Both the position numbers and the translations under genes were made by a program. Of a stretch of DNA of 64,000 bases, positions 48,276-61,409 are shown one piece after another. Origin of the DNA: Acanthosepion lycidas (taxonomy: Eukaryota; Mollusca; Cephalopoda; Sepiida; Sepiidae); contig CAWVQA010000113.1 of the NCBI GenBank assembly GCA_963932145.1, positions 1 through 64,000 of the forward strand, given 5' to 3'. The notes under the pieces were generated by a model. It did not search any database. It was not told the DNA's origin and saw nothing but the letters and a program-made list of their open reading frames with translations. Numbering within the stretch: position 1 is the first letter of the stretch; each line of letters begins with the position of its first letter.

Positions 48276-49597
48276 AGAGTTATTGATATTTACAAACTAG
48301 CGTTAAAAAGTAGTGAAAAAAGCTAGATTTTGCATGTAAATCGCTATGTAATTAAAAGTTGTGTAAAACATAAAATCTTAAATAAATCTTTGTCAAAACT
48401 TCTAAAACTAGTTAAAATCAATAAGATTTGATTGATTTCATATCGATTTTCAATAATTTCATTGTTTTTCTAATGTTTTCAAACAGTTATTGATATTTAC
48501 AAACTAGCGTTAAAAAGTAGTCAAAATAGCTAGATTTTGCATGTAAATCGCTATATAAGTAAAAGTTGTGTAAAACATAAAATCTTAAATATAACTTTGT
48601 CAAAACATCTGAAACTAGTTAAAATCAATAAGTGTTGATTGATTTCATATCGATTTTCAATAATTTCATTGTTTTTCTAATGTTTTCAAAGAGTTATTGA
48701 TATTTACAAACTAGCGTTGAAAAAGTAGTGAAAAAAGCTAGATTTTCAATGTAAATCGCTATGTAATTAAAAGTTGTGTAAAACATAAAATCTTAAATAA
48801 AACTTTGTCAAAACTTCTGAAACTAGTTAAAATCAATAAGATTTGATTGATTTCATATCGATTTTCAATAATTTCATTGTTTTTCTAATGTTTTCAAACA
48901 GTTATTGATATTTACAAACTAGCGTTAAAAAGTAGTCAAAATAGCTAGATTTTGCATGTAAATCACTGTGTAATTAAAAGTTGTGTAAAACATAAAATCT
49001 TAAATAAAACTTTGTCAAAACATCTGAAACTAGTTAAAATCAATAAGTTTTGATTGATTTCATATCGATTTTCAATAATTTCATTGTTTTTATAATGTTT
49101 TCAAACAGTTATTGATATTTACAAACTAGCGTTGAAAAAGTAGTGAAAAAAGCTAGATTTTGCATGTAAATCGCTATGTAATTAAAAGTTGTGTAAAACA
49201 TAAAATCTTAAATAAAACTTTGTCAAAACTTCTGAAACTAGTTAAAATCAATAAGTTTTGATTGATTTCATATCGATTTTCAATAATTTCATTGTTTTTC
49301 TAATGTTTTCAAAGAGTTATTGATATTTACAAACTAGCGTTGAAAAAGTAGTGAAAAAAGCTAGATTTTCAATGTAAATCGCTATGTAATTAAAAGTTGT
49401 GTAAAACATAAAATCTTAAATAAAACTTTGTCAAAACTTCTGAAACTAGTTAAAATCAATAAGATTTTATTGATTTCATATCGATTTTCAATAATTTCAT
49501 TGTTTTTCTAATGTTTTCAAACAGTTATTGATATTTACAAACTAGCGTTAAAAAGTAGTCAAAACAGCTAGATTTTGCATGTAAATCGCTATGTAAT
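48276..49597 (+). repeat. Satellite stretch with a chimeric ACTGTG monomer
   Basis: About six monomers: AAATCTTT/TTCTAAAACTAG (48387), TATATAAG/TGTTGATTG/GAG, CAATG/ATTTGATTG/CAG, then an ACTGTG monomer (48965) carrying AAAAC with ATCTG and ATAATG, a combination not seen in the four X copies, which have ATAAC. Next come a TTTTGATTG/GAG monomer and a CAATG/ATTTTATTG monomer. Confidence 0.85.
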
Positions 49598-50821
49598 TAA
49601 AAGTTGTGTAAAACATAAAATCTTAAATATAACTTTGTCAAAACATCTGAAACAAGTTAAAATCAATAAGTTTTGATTGATTTCATATCGATTTTCAATA
49701 ATTTCATTGTTTTTCTAATGTTTTCAAAAAGTTATTGATATTTACAAACTAGCGTTGAAAAAGTAGTGAAAAAAGCTAGATTTTCAATGTAAATCGCTAT
49801 GTAATTAAAAGTTGTGTAAAACATAAAATCTTAAATAAAACTTTGTCAAAACTTCTGAAACTAGTTAAAATCAATAAGATTTTATTGATTTCATATCGAT
49901 TTTCAATAATTTCATTGTTTTTCTAATGTTTTCAAACAGTTATTGATATTTACAAACTAGCGTTAAAAAGTAGTCAAAACAGCTAGATTTTGCATGTAAA
50001 TCGCAATATAAGTAAAAGTTGTGTAAAACATAAAATCTTAAATATAACTTTGTCAAAACATCTGAAACTAGTTAAAATCAATAAGTTTTGATTGATTTCA
50101 TATCGATTTTCAATAATTTCATTGTTTTTATAATGTTTTCAAACAGTTATTGATATTCACAAACTAGCGTTGAAAAAGTAGTGAAAAAAGCTAGATTTTG
50201 CATGTAAATCGCTATGTAATTAAAAGTTGTGTAAAACATAAAATCTTAAATAAAACTTTGTCAAAACTTCTGAAACTAGTTAAAATCAATAAGTTTTGAT
50301 TGATTTCATATCGATTTTCAATAATTTCATTGTTTTTCTAATGTTTTCAAACAGTTATTGATATTTACAAACTAGCGTTAAAAAGTAGTCAAAATAGCTA
50401 GATTTTGCATGTAAATCGCTATATAAGTAAAAGTTGTGTAAAACATAAAATCTTAAATATAACTTTGTCAAAACATCTGAAACTAGTTAAAATCAATAAG
50501 TTTTGATTGATTTCATATCGATTTTCAATAATTTCATTGTTTTTCTAATGTTTTCAAAAAGTTATTGATATTTACAAACTAGCGTTGAAAAAGTAGTGAA
50601 AAAAGCTAGATTTTCAATGTAAATCGCTATGTAATTAAAAGTTGTGTAAAACATAAAATCTTAAATAAAACTTTGTCAAAACTTCTGAAACTAGTTAAAA
50701 TCAATAAGATTTTATTGATTTCATATCGATTTTCAATAATTTCATTGTTTTTCTAATGTTTTCAAACAGTTATTGATATTTACAAACTAGCGTTAAAAAG
50801 TAGTCAAAACAGCTAGATTTT
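49598..50821 (+). repeat. Block J, copy 1
   Basis: Nearly six monomers matching 54367-55590 at an offset of 4769 bp, with GATATTCAC at 50152 and 54921. The match ends at 50822 (G) against 55591 (C). AACAAGTT near 49653 is private and destroys the ACTAGT site; AATAAGGTTTT near 54645 is private to the other copy. This segment is also the left part of block E, so block E ends occur four times in the window. Confidence 0.87.
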
Positions 50822-53800
50822 GCATGTAAATCGCTATGTAATTAAAAGTTGTGTAAAACATAAAATCTTAAATATAACTTTGTCAAAACATCTGAAACTA
50901 GTTAAAATCAATAAGTTTTGATTGATTTCATATCGATTTTCAATAATTTCATTGTTTTTCTAATGTTTTCAAAAAGTTATTGATATTTACAAAATAGCGG
51001 TGAAAAAGTAGTGAAAAAAGCTAGATTTTCAATGTAAATCGCTATGTAATTAAAAGTTGTGTAAAACATAAAATCTTAAATAAAACTTTGTCAAAACTTC
51101 TGAAACTAGTTAAAATCAATAAGATTTTATTGATTTCATATCGATTTTCAATAATTTCATTGTTTTTCTAATGTTTTCAAACAGTTATTGATATTTACAA
51201 ACTAGCGTTAAAAAGTAGTCAAAACAGCTAGATTTTGCATGTAAATCGCTATGTAATTAAAAGTTGTGTAAAACATAAAATCTTAAATATAACTTTGTCA
51301 AAACATCTGAAACTAGTTAAAATCAATAAGTTTTGATTGATTTCATATCGATTTTCAATAATTTCATTGTTTTTATAATGTTTTCAAACAGTTATTGATA
51401 TTTACAAACTAGCGTTGAAAAAGTAGTGAAAAAAGCTAGATTTTCAATGTAAATCGCTATGTAATTAAAAGTTGTGTAAAACATAAAATCTTAAATAAAA
51501 CTTTGTCAAAACTTCTGAAACTAGTTAAAATCAATAAGATTTTATTGATTTCATATCGATTTTCAATAATTTCATTGTTTTTCTAATGTTTTCAAACAGT
51601 TATTGATATTTACAAACTAGCGTTAAAAAGTAGTCAAAACAGCTAGATTTTGCATGTAAATCGCAATATAAGTAAAAGTTGTGTAAAACATAAAATCTTA
51701 AATATAACTTTGTCAAAACATCTGAAACTAGTTAAAATCAATAAGTTTTGATTGATTTCATATCGATTTTCAATAATTTCATTGTTTTTCTAATGTTTTC
51801 AAAGAGTTATTGATATTTACAAACTAGCGTTAAAAAGTAGTGAAAAAAGCTTGATTTTCAATGTAAATCGCTATGTAATTAAAAGTTGTGTAAAACATAA
51901 AATCTTAAATAAAACTTTGTCAAAACTTCTGAAACTAGTTAAAATCAATAAGTTTTGATTGATTTCATATCGATTTTCAATAATTTCATTGTTTTTCTAA
52001 TGTTTTCAAACAGTTATTTATATTTACAAACTAGCGTTAAAAAGTAGTCAAAACAGCTAGATTTTGCATGTAAATCGCAATATAAGTAAAAGTTGTGTAA
52101 AACATAAAATCTTAAATAAAACTTTGTCAAAACTTCTGAAACTAGTTAAAATCAATAAGTTTTGATTGATTTCATATCGATTTTCCATAATTTCATTGTT
52201 TTTCTAATGTTTTCAAACAGTTATTGATATTTACAAACTAGCGTTAAAAAGTAGTCAAAATAGCTAGATTTTGCATGTAAATCGCTATATAAGTAAAAGT
52301 TGTGTAAAACATAAAATCTTAAATATAACTTTGTCAAAACTTCTGAAACTAGTTAAAATCAATAAGTTTTGATTGATTTCATATCGATTTTCAATAATTT
52401 CATTGTTTTTCTAATGTTTTCAAACAGTTATTTATATTTACAAACTAGCGTTAAAAAGTAGTCAAAACAGCTAGATTTTGCATGTAAATCGCTATGTAAT
52501 TAAAAGTTGTGTAAAACATAAAATCTTAAATATAACTTTGTCAAAACATCTGAAACTAGTTAAAATCAATAAGTTTTGATTGATTTCATATCGATTTTCA
52601 ATAATTTCATTGTTTTTATAATGTTTTCAAACAGTTATTGATATTTACAAACTAGCGTTGAAAAAGTAGTGAAAAAAGCTAGATTTTGCATGTAAATCGC
52701 TATGTAATTAAAAGTTGTGTAAAACATAAAATCTTAAATAAAACTTTGTCAAAACTTCTGAAACTAGTTAAAATCAATAAGTTTTGATTGATTTCATATC
52801 GATTTTCCATAATTTCATTGTTTTTCTAATGTTTTCAAACAGTTATTGATATTTACAAACTAGCGTTAAAAAGTAGTCAAAATAGCTAGATTTTGCATGT
52901 AAATCGCTATATAAGTAAAAGTTGTGTAAAACATAAAATCTTAAATATAACTTTGTCAAAACTTCTGAAACTAGTTAAAATCAATAAGTTTTGATTGATT
53001 TCATATCGATTTTCAATAATTTCATTGTTTTTCTAATGTTTTCAAACAGTTATTGATATTTACAAACTAGCGTTAAAAAGTAGTCAAAATAGCTAGATTT
53101 TGCATGTAAATCGCTATATAAGTAAAAGTTGTGTAAAACATAAAATCTTAAATATAACTTTGTCAAAACATCTGAAACTAGTTAAAATCAATAAGTGTTG
53201 ATTGATTTCATATCGATTTTCAATAATTTCATTGTTTTTCTAATGTTTTCAAAGAGTTATTGATATTTACAAACTAGCGTTGAAAAAGTAGTGAAAAAAG
53301 CTAGATTTTCAATGTAAATCGCTATGTAATTAAAGGTTGTGTAAAACATAAAATCTTAAATAAAACTTTGTCAAAACTTCTGAAACTAGTTAAAATCAAT
53401 AAGATTTTATTGATTTCATATCGATTTTCAATAATTTCATTGTTTTTCTAATGTTTTCAAACAGTTATTGATATTTACAAACTAGCGTTAAAAAGTAGTC
53501 AAAACAGCTAGATTTTCAATGTAAATCGCTATGTAATTAAAAGTTGTGTAAAACATAAAATCTTAAATAAAACTTTGTCAAAACTTCTGAAACTAGTTAA
53601 AATCAATAAGATTTGATTGATTTCATATCGATTTTCAATAATTTCATTGTTTTTCTAATGTTTTCAAAGAGTTATTGATATTTACAAACTATCGTTAAAA
53701 AGTAGTGAAAAAATCTAGATTTTGCATGTAAATCGCTATGTAATTAAAAGTTGTGTAAAACATAAAATCTTAAATAAAACTTTGTCAAAACTTCTGAAAC

Positions 53801-54366
53801 TAGTTAAAATCAATAAGTTTTAATTGATTTCATATCGATTTTCAATAATTTCATTGTTTTTCTAATGTTTTCAAACAGTTATTGATATTTACAAACTAGC
53901 GTTAAAAAGTAGTCAAAACAGCTAGATTTTGCATGTAAATCGCTATGTAATTAAAAGTTGTGTAAAACATAAAATCTTAAATATAACTTTGTCAAAACAT
54001 CTGAAACTAGTTAAAATCAATAAGTTTTGATTGATTTCATATCGATTTTCAATAATTTCATTGTTTTTCTAATGTTTTCAAAAAGTTATTGATATTTACA
54101 AACTAGCGTTGAAAAAGTAGTGAAAAAAGCAAGATTTTCAATGTAAATCGCTATGTAATTAAAAGTTGTGTAAAACATAAAATCTTAAATAAAACTTTGT
54201 CAAAACTTCTGAAGCTAGTTAAAATCAATAAGTTTTGATTGATTTCATATCGATTTTCAATAATTTCATTGTTTTTCTAATGTTTTCAAACAGTTATTGA
54301 TATTTACAAACTAGCGTTAAAAAGTAGTCAAAATAGCTAGATTTTGCATGTAAATCGCTATATAAG
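50822..54366 (+). repeat. Irregular satellite mosaic
   Basis: About seventeen monomers from several sources. Features: AAAATAGCGGTG near 50993; an AAGCTTGATTTTC start at 51847 creating AAGCTT (HindIII); two TTATTTATA monomers near 52015 and 52430; an AATATAAG monomer joined to AAAAC/TTCTG/CCATAAT (about 52071-52240); a second CCATAAT near 52807; the AAAGG variant near 53335; and a partial block F copy at 53570-54212 with TCTAGA at 53714-53719. At 54212 it switches to GAAGCTAG. Confidence 0.85.
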
Positions 54367-54414
54367 TAAAAGTTGTGTAAAACATAAAATCTTAAATATA
54401 ACTTTGTCAAAACA

Positions 54415-57400
54415 TCTGAAACTAGTTAAAATCAATAAGTTTTGATTGATTTCATATCGATTTTCAATAATTTCATTGTTTTTCTAATGTTTTCAAAAAG
54501 TTATTGATATTTACAAACTAGCGTTGAAAAAGTAGTGAAAAAAGCTAGATTTTCAATGTAAATCGCTATGTAATTAAAAGTTGTGTAAAACATAAAATCT
54601 TAAATAAAACTTTGTCAAAACTTCTGAAACTAGTTAAAATCAATAAGGTTTTATTGATTTCATATCGATTTTCAATAATTTCATTGTTTTTCTAATGTTT
54701 TCAAACAGTTATTGATATTTACAAACTAGCGTTAAAAAGTAGTCAAAACAGCTAGATTTTGCATGTAAATCGCAATATAAGTAAAAGTTGTGTAAAACAT
54801 AAAATCTTAAATATAACTTTGTCAAAACATCTGAAACTAGTTAAAATCAATAAGTTTTGATTGATTTCATATCGATTTTCAATAATTTCATTGTTTTTAT
54901 AATGTTTTCAAACAGTTATTGATATTCACAAACTAGCGTTGAAAAAGTAGTGAAAAAAGCTAGATTTTGCATGTAAATCGCTATGTAATTAAAAGTTGTG
55001 TAAAACATAAAATCTTAAATAAAACTTTGTCAAAACTTCTGAAACTAGTTAAAATCAATAAGTTTTGATTGATTTCATATCGATTTTCAATAATTTCATT
55101 GTTTTTCTAATGTTTTCAAACAGTTATTGATATTTACAAACTAGCGTTAAAAAGTAGTCAAAATAGCTAGATTTTGCATGTAAATCGCTATATAAGTAAA
55201 AGTTGTGTAAAACATAAAATCTTAAATATAACTTTGTCAAAACATCTGAAACTAGTTAAAATCAATAAGTTTTGATTGATTTCATATCGATTTTCAATAA
55301 TTTCATTGTTTTTCTAATGTTTTCAAAAAGTTATTGATATTTACAAACTAGCGTTGAAAAAGTAGTGAAAAAAGCTAGATTTTCAATGTAAATCGCTATG
55401 TAATTAAAAGTTGTGTAAAACATAAAATCTTAAATAAAACTTTGTCAAAACTTCTGAAACTAGTTAAAATCAATAAGATTTTATTGATTTCATATCGATT
55501 TTCAATAATTTCATTGTTTTTCTAATGTTTTCAAACAGTTATTGATATTTACAAACTAGCGTTAAAAAGTAGTCAAAACAGCTAGATTTTCAATGTAAAT
55601 CGCTATGTAATTAAAAGTTGTGTAAAACATAAAATCTTAAATAAAACTTTGTCAAAACTTCTGAAACTAGTTAAAATCAATAAGATTTTATTGATTTCAT
55701 ATCGATTTTCAATAATTTCATTGTTTTTCTAATGTTTTCAAAGAGTTATTGATATTTACAAACTAGCGTTAAAAAGTAGTGAAAAAAGCTAGATTTTGCA
55801 TGTAAATCGCTATGTAATTAAAAGTTGTGTAAAACATAAAATCTTAAATAAAACTTTGTCGAAACTTCTGAAACTAGTTAAAATCAATAAGATTTGATTG
55901 ATTTCATATCGATTTTCAATAATTTCATTGTTTTTCTAATGTTTTCAAACAGTTATTGATATTTACAAACTACCGTTAAAAAGTAGTCAAAACAGCTAGA
56001 TTTTGCATGTAAATCGCTATATAAGTAAAAGTTGTGTAAAACATAAAATCTTAAATATAACTTTGTCAAAACATCTGAAACTAGTTAAAATCAATAAGTG
56101 TTGATTGATTTCATATCGATTTTCAACAATTTCATTGTTTTTCTAATGTTTTCAAAGAGTTATTGATATTTACAAACTAGCGTTGAAAAAGTAGTGAAAA
56201 AAGCTAGATTTTCAATGTAAATCGCTATGTAATTAAAAGTTGTGTAAAACATAAAATCTTAAATAAAACTTTGTCAAAACTTCTGAAACTAGTTAAAATC
56301 AATAAGATTTGATTGATTTCATATCGATTTTCAATAATTTCATTGTTTTTCTAATGTTTTCAAAGAGTTATTGATATTTACAAACTAGCGTTAAAAAGTA
56401 GTGAAAAAAGCTAGATTTTGCATGTAAATCGCTATGTAATTAAAAGTTGTGTAAAACATAAAATCTTAAATAAAACTTTGTCGAAACTTCTGAAACTAGT
56501 TAAAATCAATAAGATTTGATTGATTTCATATCGATTTTCAATAATTTCATTGTTTTTCTAATGTTTTCAAACAGTTATTGATATTTACAAACTAGCGTTA
56601 AAAAGTAGTCAAAACAGCTAGATTTTGCATGTAAATCGCTATATAAGTAAAAGTTGTGTAAAACATAAAATCTTAAATATAACTTTGTCAAAACATCTGA
56701 AACTAGTTAAAATCAATAAGTGTTGATTGATTTCATATCGATTTTCAACAATTTCATTGTTTTTCTAATGTTTTCAAAGAGTTATTGATATTTACAAACT
56801 AGCGTTGAAAAAGTAGTGAAAAAAGCTAGATTTTCAATGTAAATCGCTATGTAATTAAAAGTTGTGTAAAACATAAAATCTTAAATAAAACTTTGTCAAA
56901 ACTTCTGAAACTAGTTAAAATCAATAAGATTTGATTGATTTCATATCGATTTTCAATAATTTCATTGTTTTTCCAATGTTTTCAAAGAGTTATTGATATT
57001 TACAAACTAGCGTTAAAAAGTAGATAAAAAAGCTAGATTTTGCATGTAAATCGCTATGTAATTAAAAGTTGTGTAAAACATAAAATCTTAAATAAAACTT
57101 TGTCAAAACTTCTGAAACTAGTTAAAATCAATAAGATTTGATTGATTTCATATCGATTTTCAATAATTTCATTGTTTTTCTAATGTTTTCAAAGAGTTAT
57201 TGATATTTACAAACTATCGTTAAAAAGTAGTGAAAAAAGCTAGATTTTGCATGTAAATCGCTATGTAATTAAAAGTTGTGTAAAACATAAAATCTTAAAT
57301 AAAACTTTGTCAAAACTTCTGAAACTAGTTAAAATCAATAAGTTTTAATTGATTTCATATCGATTTTAAATAATTTCATTGTTTTTCTAATGTTTTCAAA

Positions 57401-57761
57401 CAGTTATTTATATTTACAAACTAGCGTTAAAAAGTAGTCAAAACAGCTAGATTTTGCATGTAAATCGCTATGTAATTAAAAGTTGTGTAAAACATAAAAT
57501 CTTAAATATAACTTTGTCAAAACATCTGAAACTAGTTAAAATCAATAAGTTTTGATTGATTTCATATCGATTTTCAATAATTTCATTGTTTTTCTAATGT
57601 TTTCAAAAAGTTATTGATATTTACAAACTAGCGTTGAAAAAGTAGTGAAAAAAGCTAGATTTTCAATGTAAATCGCTATGTAATTAAAAGTTGTGTAAAA
57701 CATAAAATCTTAAATAAAACTTTGTCAAAACTTCTGAAACTAGTTAAAATCAATAAGATTT
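54415..57761 (+). repeat. Block E, copy 3
   Basis: Copy of 29115-32461 at an offset of 25300 bp: GATATTCAC 54921, the tandem 622-bp pair 55787-57030, GTAGATAAAA 57021 and CGATTTTAAATAATT at 57361. A private CTACCG lies near 55971. It keeps the CAG/TTATTTATA monomer after CGATTTTAAATAATT as in copy 1, so it is closer to copy 1 than to copy 2. Confidence 0.9.
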
Positions 57762-59183
57762 GATTGATTTCATATCGATTTTCAATAATTTCATTGTTTT
57801 TCTAATGTTTTCAAACAGTTATTGATATTTACAAACTAGCGTTAAAAAGTAGTCGTAACAGCTAGATTTTGCATGTAAATCGCTATATAAGTAAAAGTTG
57901 TGTAAAACATAAAATCTTAAATATAACTTTGTCAAAACATCTGAAACTAGTTAAAATCAATAAGTGTTGATTGATTTCATATCGATTTTCAATAATTTCA
58001 TTGTTTTTCTAATGTTTTCAAAGAGTTATTGATATTTACAAACTAGCGTTAAAAAGTAGTGAAAAAAGCTAGATTTTGCATGTAAATCGCTATGTAATTA
58101 AAAGTTGTGTAAAACATAAAATCTTAAATAAAACTTTGTCAAAACTTCTGAAACTAGTTAAAATCAATAAGATTTGATTGATTTCATATCGATTTTCAAT
58201 AATTTCATTGTTTTTCTAATGTTTTCAAACAGTTATTGATATTTACAAACTAGCGTTAAAAAGTAGTCAAAACAGCTAGATTTTGCATGTAAATCGCAAT
58301 ATAAGTAAAAGTTGTGTAAAACATAAAATCTTAAATATAACTTTGTCAAAACATCTGAAACTAGTTAAAATCAATAAGTTTTGATTGATTTCATATCGAT
58401 TTTCAATAATTTCATTGTTTTTCTAATGTTTTCAAACAGTTATTGATATTTACAAACTAGCGTTGAAAAAGTAGTGAAAAAAGCTAGATTTTGCATGTAA
58501 ATCGCTATGTAATTAAAAGTTGTGTAAAACATAAAATCTTAAATATAACTTTGTCAAAACATCTGAAACTAGTTAAAATCAATAAGTTTTGATTGATTTC
58601 ATATCGATTTTCAATAATTTCATTGTTTTTATAATGTTTTCAAACAGTTATTGATATTTACATACTAGCGTTGAAAAAGTAGTGAAAAAAGCTAGATTTT
58701 GCATGTAAATCGCTATGTAATTAAAAGTTGTGTAAAACATAAAATCTTAAATAAAACTTTGTCAAAACTTCTGAAGCTAGTTAAAATCAATAAGTTTTGA
58801 TTGATTTCATATCGATTTTCAATAATTTCATTGTTTTTCTAATGTTTTCAAACAGTTATTGATATTTACAAACTAGCGTTAAAAAGTAGTCAAAATAGCT
58901 AGATTTTGCATGTAAATCGCTATATAAGTAAAAGTTGTGTAAAACATAAAATCTTAAATATAACTTTGTCAAAACATCTGAAACTAGTTAAAATCAATAA
59001 GTTTTGATTGATTTCATATCGATTTTCAATAATTTCATTGTTTTTCTAATGTTTTCAAAAAGTTATTGATATTTACAAAATAGCGTTGAAAAAGTAGTGA
59101 AAAAAGCTAGATTTTCAATGTAAATCGCTATGTAATTAAAAGTTGTGTAAAACATAAAATCTTAAATAAAACTTTGTCAAAAC
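57576..59183 (+). repeat. Block H, copy 2 (of 40571-42178)
   Basis: Offset 17005 bp: AGTCGTAAC (40846 and 57851) and CAAAATAGCG (42071 and 59076), with ACATAC and GAAGCTAG between. The match ends at 59184, where ATCTG replaces TTCTG inside a CAATG/AAAAC monomer, giving a chimera. Joined to block E copy 3, it rebuilds a G-like order with one extra monomer (GTAGATAAAA offset is 16798, one monomer less). Confidence 0.89.
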
Positions 59184-59418
59184 ATCTGAAACTAGTTAAA
59201 ATCAATAAGTTTTGATTGATTTCATATCGATTTTCAATAATTTCATTGTTTTTATAATGTTTTCAAACAGTTATTGATATTTACAAACTAGCGTTGAAAA
59301 AGTAGTGAAAAAAGCTAGATTTTGCATGTAAATCGCTATGTAATTAAAAGTTGTGTAAAACATAAAATCTTAAATAAAACTTTGTCAAAACTTCTGAAAC
59401 TAGTTAAAATCAATAAGT
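59184..59418 (+). repeat. Joint between block H copy 2 and block I copy 2
   Basis: Just over one monomer: the right half of an ATAATG monomer and the left half of a TATGTAAT/AAAAC/TTCTG monomer. Nothing but satellite is present. Confidence 0.85.
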
Positions 59419-61409
59419 TTTGATTGATTTCATATCGATTTTCAATAATTTCATTGTTTTTCTAATGTTTTCAAACAGTTATTGATATTTACAAACTAGC
59501 GTTAAAAAGTAGTCAAAATAGCTAGATTTTGCATGTAAATCGCTATATAAGTAAAAGTTGTGTAAAACATAAAATCTTAAATATAACTTTGTCAAAACAT
59601 CTGAAACTAGTTAAAATCAATAAGTTTTGATTGATTTCATATCGATTTTCAATAATTTCATTGTTTTTCTAATGTTTTCAAAAAGTTATTGATATTTACA
59701 AACTAGCGTTGAAAAAGTAGTGAAAAAAGCTAGATTTTCAATGTAAATCGCTATGTAATTAAAAGTTGTGTAAAACATAAAATCTTAAATAAAACTTTGT
59801 CAAAACTTCTGAAACTAGTTAAAATCAATAAGATTTTATTGATTTCATATCGATTTTCAATAATTTCATTGTTTTTCTAATGTTTTCAAACAGTTATTGA
59901 TATTTACAAACTAGAGTTAAAAAGTAGTCAAAACAGCTAGATTTTGCATGTAAATCGCAATATAAGTAAAAGTTGTGTAAAACATAAAATCTTAAATATA
60001 ACTTTGTCAAAACATCTGAAACTAGTTAAAATCAATAAGTTTTGATTGATTTCATATCGATTTTCAATAATTTCATTGTTTTTCTAATGTTTTCAAAGAG
60101 TTATTGATATTTACAAACTAGCGTTAAAAAGTAGTGAAAAAAGCTAGATTTTGCATGTAAATCGCTATGTAATTAAAAGTTGTGTAAAACATAAAATCTT
60201 AAATAAAACTTTGTCAAAACTTCTGAAACTAGTTAAAATCAATAAGATTTGATTGATTTCATATCGATTTTCAATAATTTCATTGTTTTTCTAATGTTTT
60301 CAAACAGTTATTGATATTTACAAACTAGCGTTAAAACGTAGTCAAAACAGCTAGATTTTGCATGTAAATCGCAATATAAGTAAAAGTTGTGTAAAACATA
60401 AAATCTTAAATATAACTTTGTCAAAACATCTGAAACTAGTTAAAATCAATAAGTTTTGATTGATTTCATATCGATTTTCAATAATTTCATTGTTTTTCTA
60501 ATGTTTTCAAACAGTTATTGATATTTACAAACTAGCGTTAAAAAGTAGTCAAAATAGCTAGATTTTGCATGTAAATCGCTATATAAGTAAAAGTTGTGTA
60601 AAACATAAAATCTTAAATATAACTTTGTCAAAACATCTGAAACTAGTTAAAATCAATAAGATTTGATTGATTTCATATCGATTTTCAATAATTTCATTGT
60701 TTTTCTAATGTTTTCAAACAGTTATTGATATTTACAAACTAGCGTTGAAAAAGTAGTGAAAAAAGCTAGATTTTCAATGTAAATCGCTATGTAATTAAAA
60801 GTTGTGTAAAACATAAAATCTTAAATAAAACTTTGTCAAAACTTCTGAAGCTAGTTAAAATCAATAAGTTTTGATTGATTTCATATCGATTTTCAATAAT
60901 TTCATTGTTTTTCTAATGTTTTCAAACAGTTATTGATATTTACAAACTAGCGTTAAAAAGTAGTCAAAATAGCTAGATTTTGCATGTAAATCGCTATATA
61001 AGTAAAAGTTGTGTAAAACATAAAATCTTAAATATAACTTTGTCAAAACATCTGAAACTAGTTAAAATCAATAAGTTTTGATTGATTTCATATCGATTTT
61101 CAATAATTTCATTGTTTTTCTAATGTTTTCAAAGAGTTATTGATGATTACAAACTAGCGTTGAAAAAGTAGTGAAAAAAGCTAGATTTTGCATGTAAATC
61201 TCTATGTAATTAAAAGTTGTGTAAAACATAAAATCTTAAATAAAACTTTGTCAAAACTTCTGAAACTAGTTAAAATCAATAAGTTTTGATTGATTTCATA
61301 TCGATTTTCAATAATTTCATTGTTTTTCTAATGTTTTCAAACAGTTATTGATATTTACAAACTAGCGTTAAAAAGTAGTCAAAACAGCTAGATTTTGCAT
61401 GTAAATCGC
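59419..61409 (+). repeat. Block I, copy 2
   Basis: Copy of 22091-24081 at an offset of 37328 bp (CTAGAG 59911, CGTTAAAACG 60329, AAATCTCTATG 61199). A private GATGATTAC lies near 61143. It diverges at 61410, where AATATAAG replaces TATGTAAT. Confidence 0.9.
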
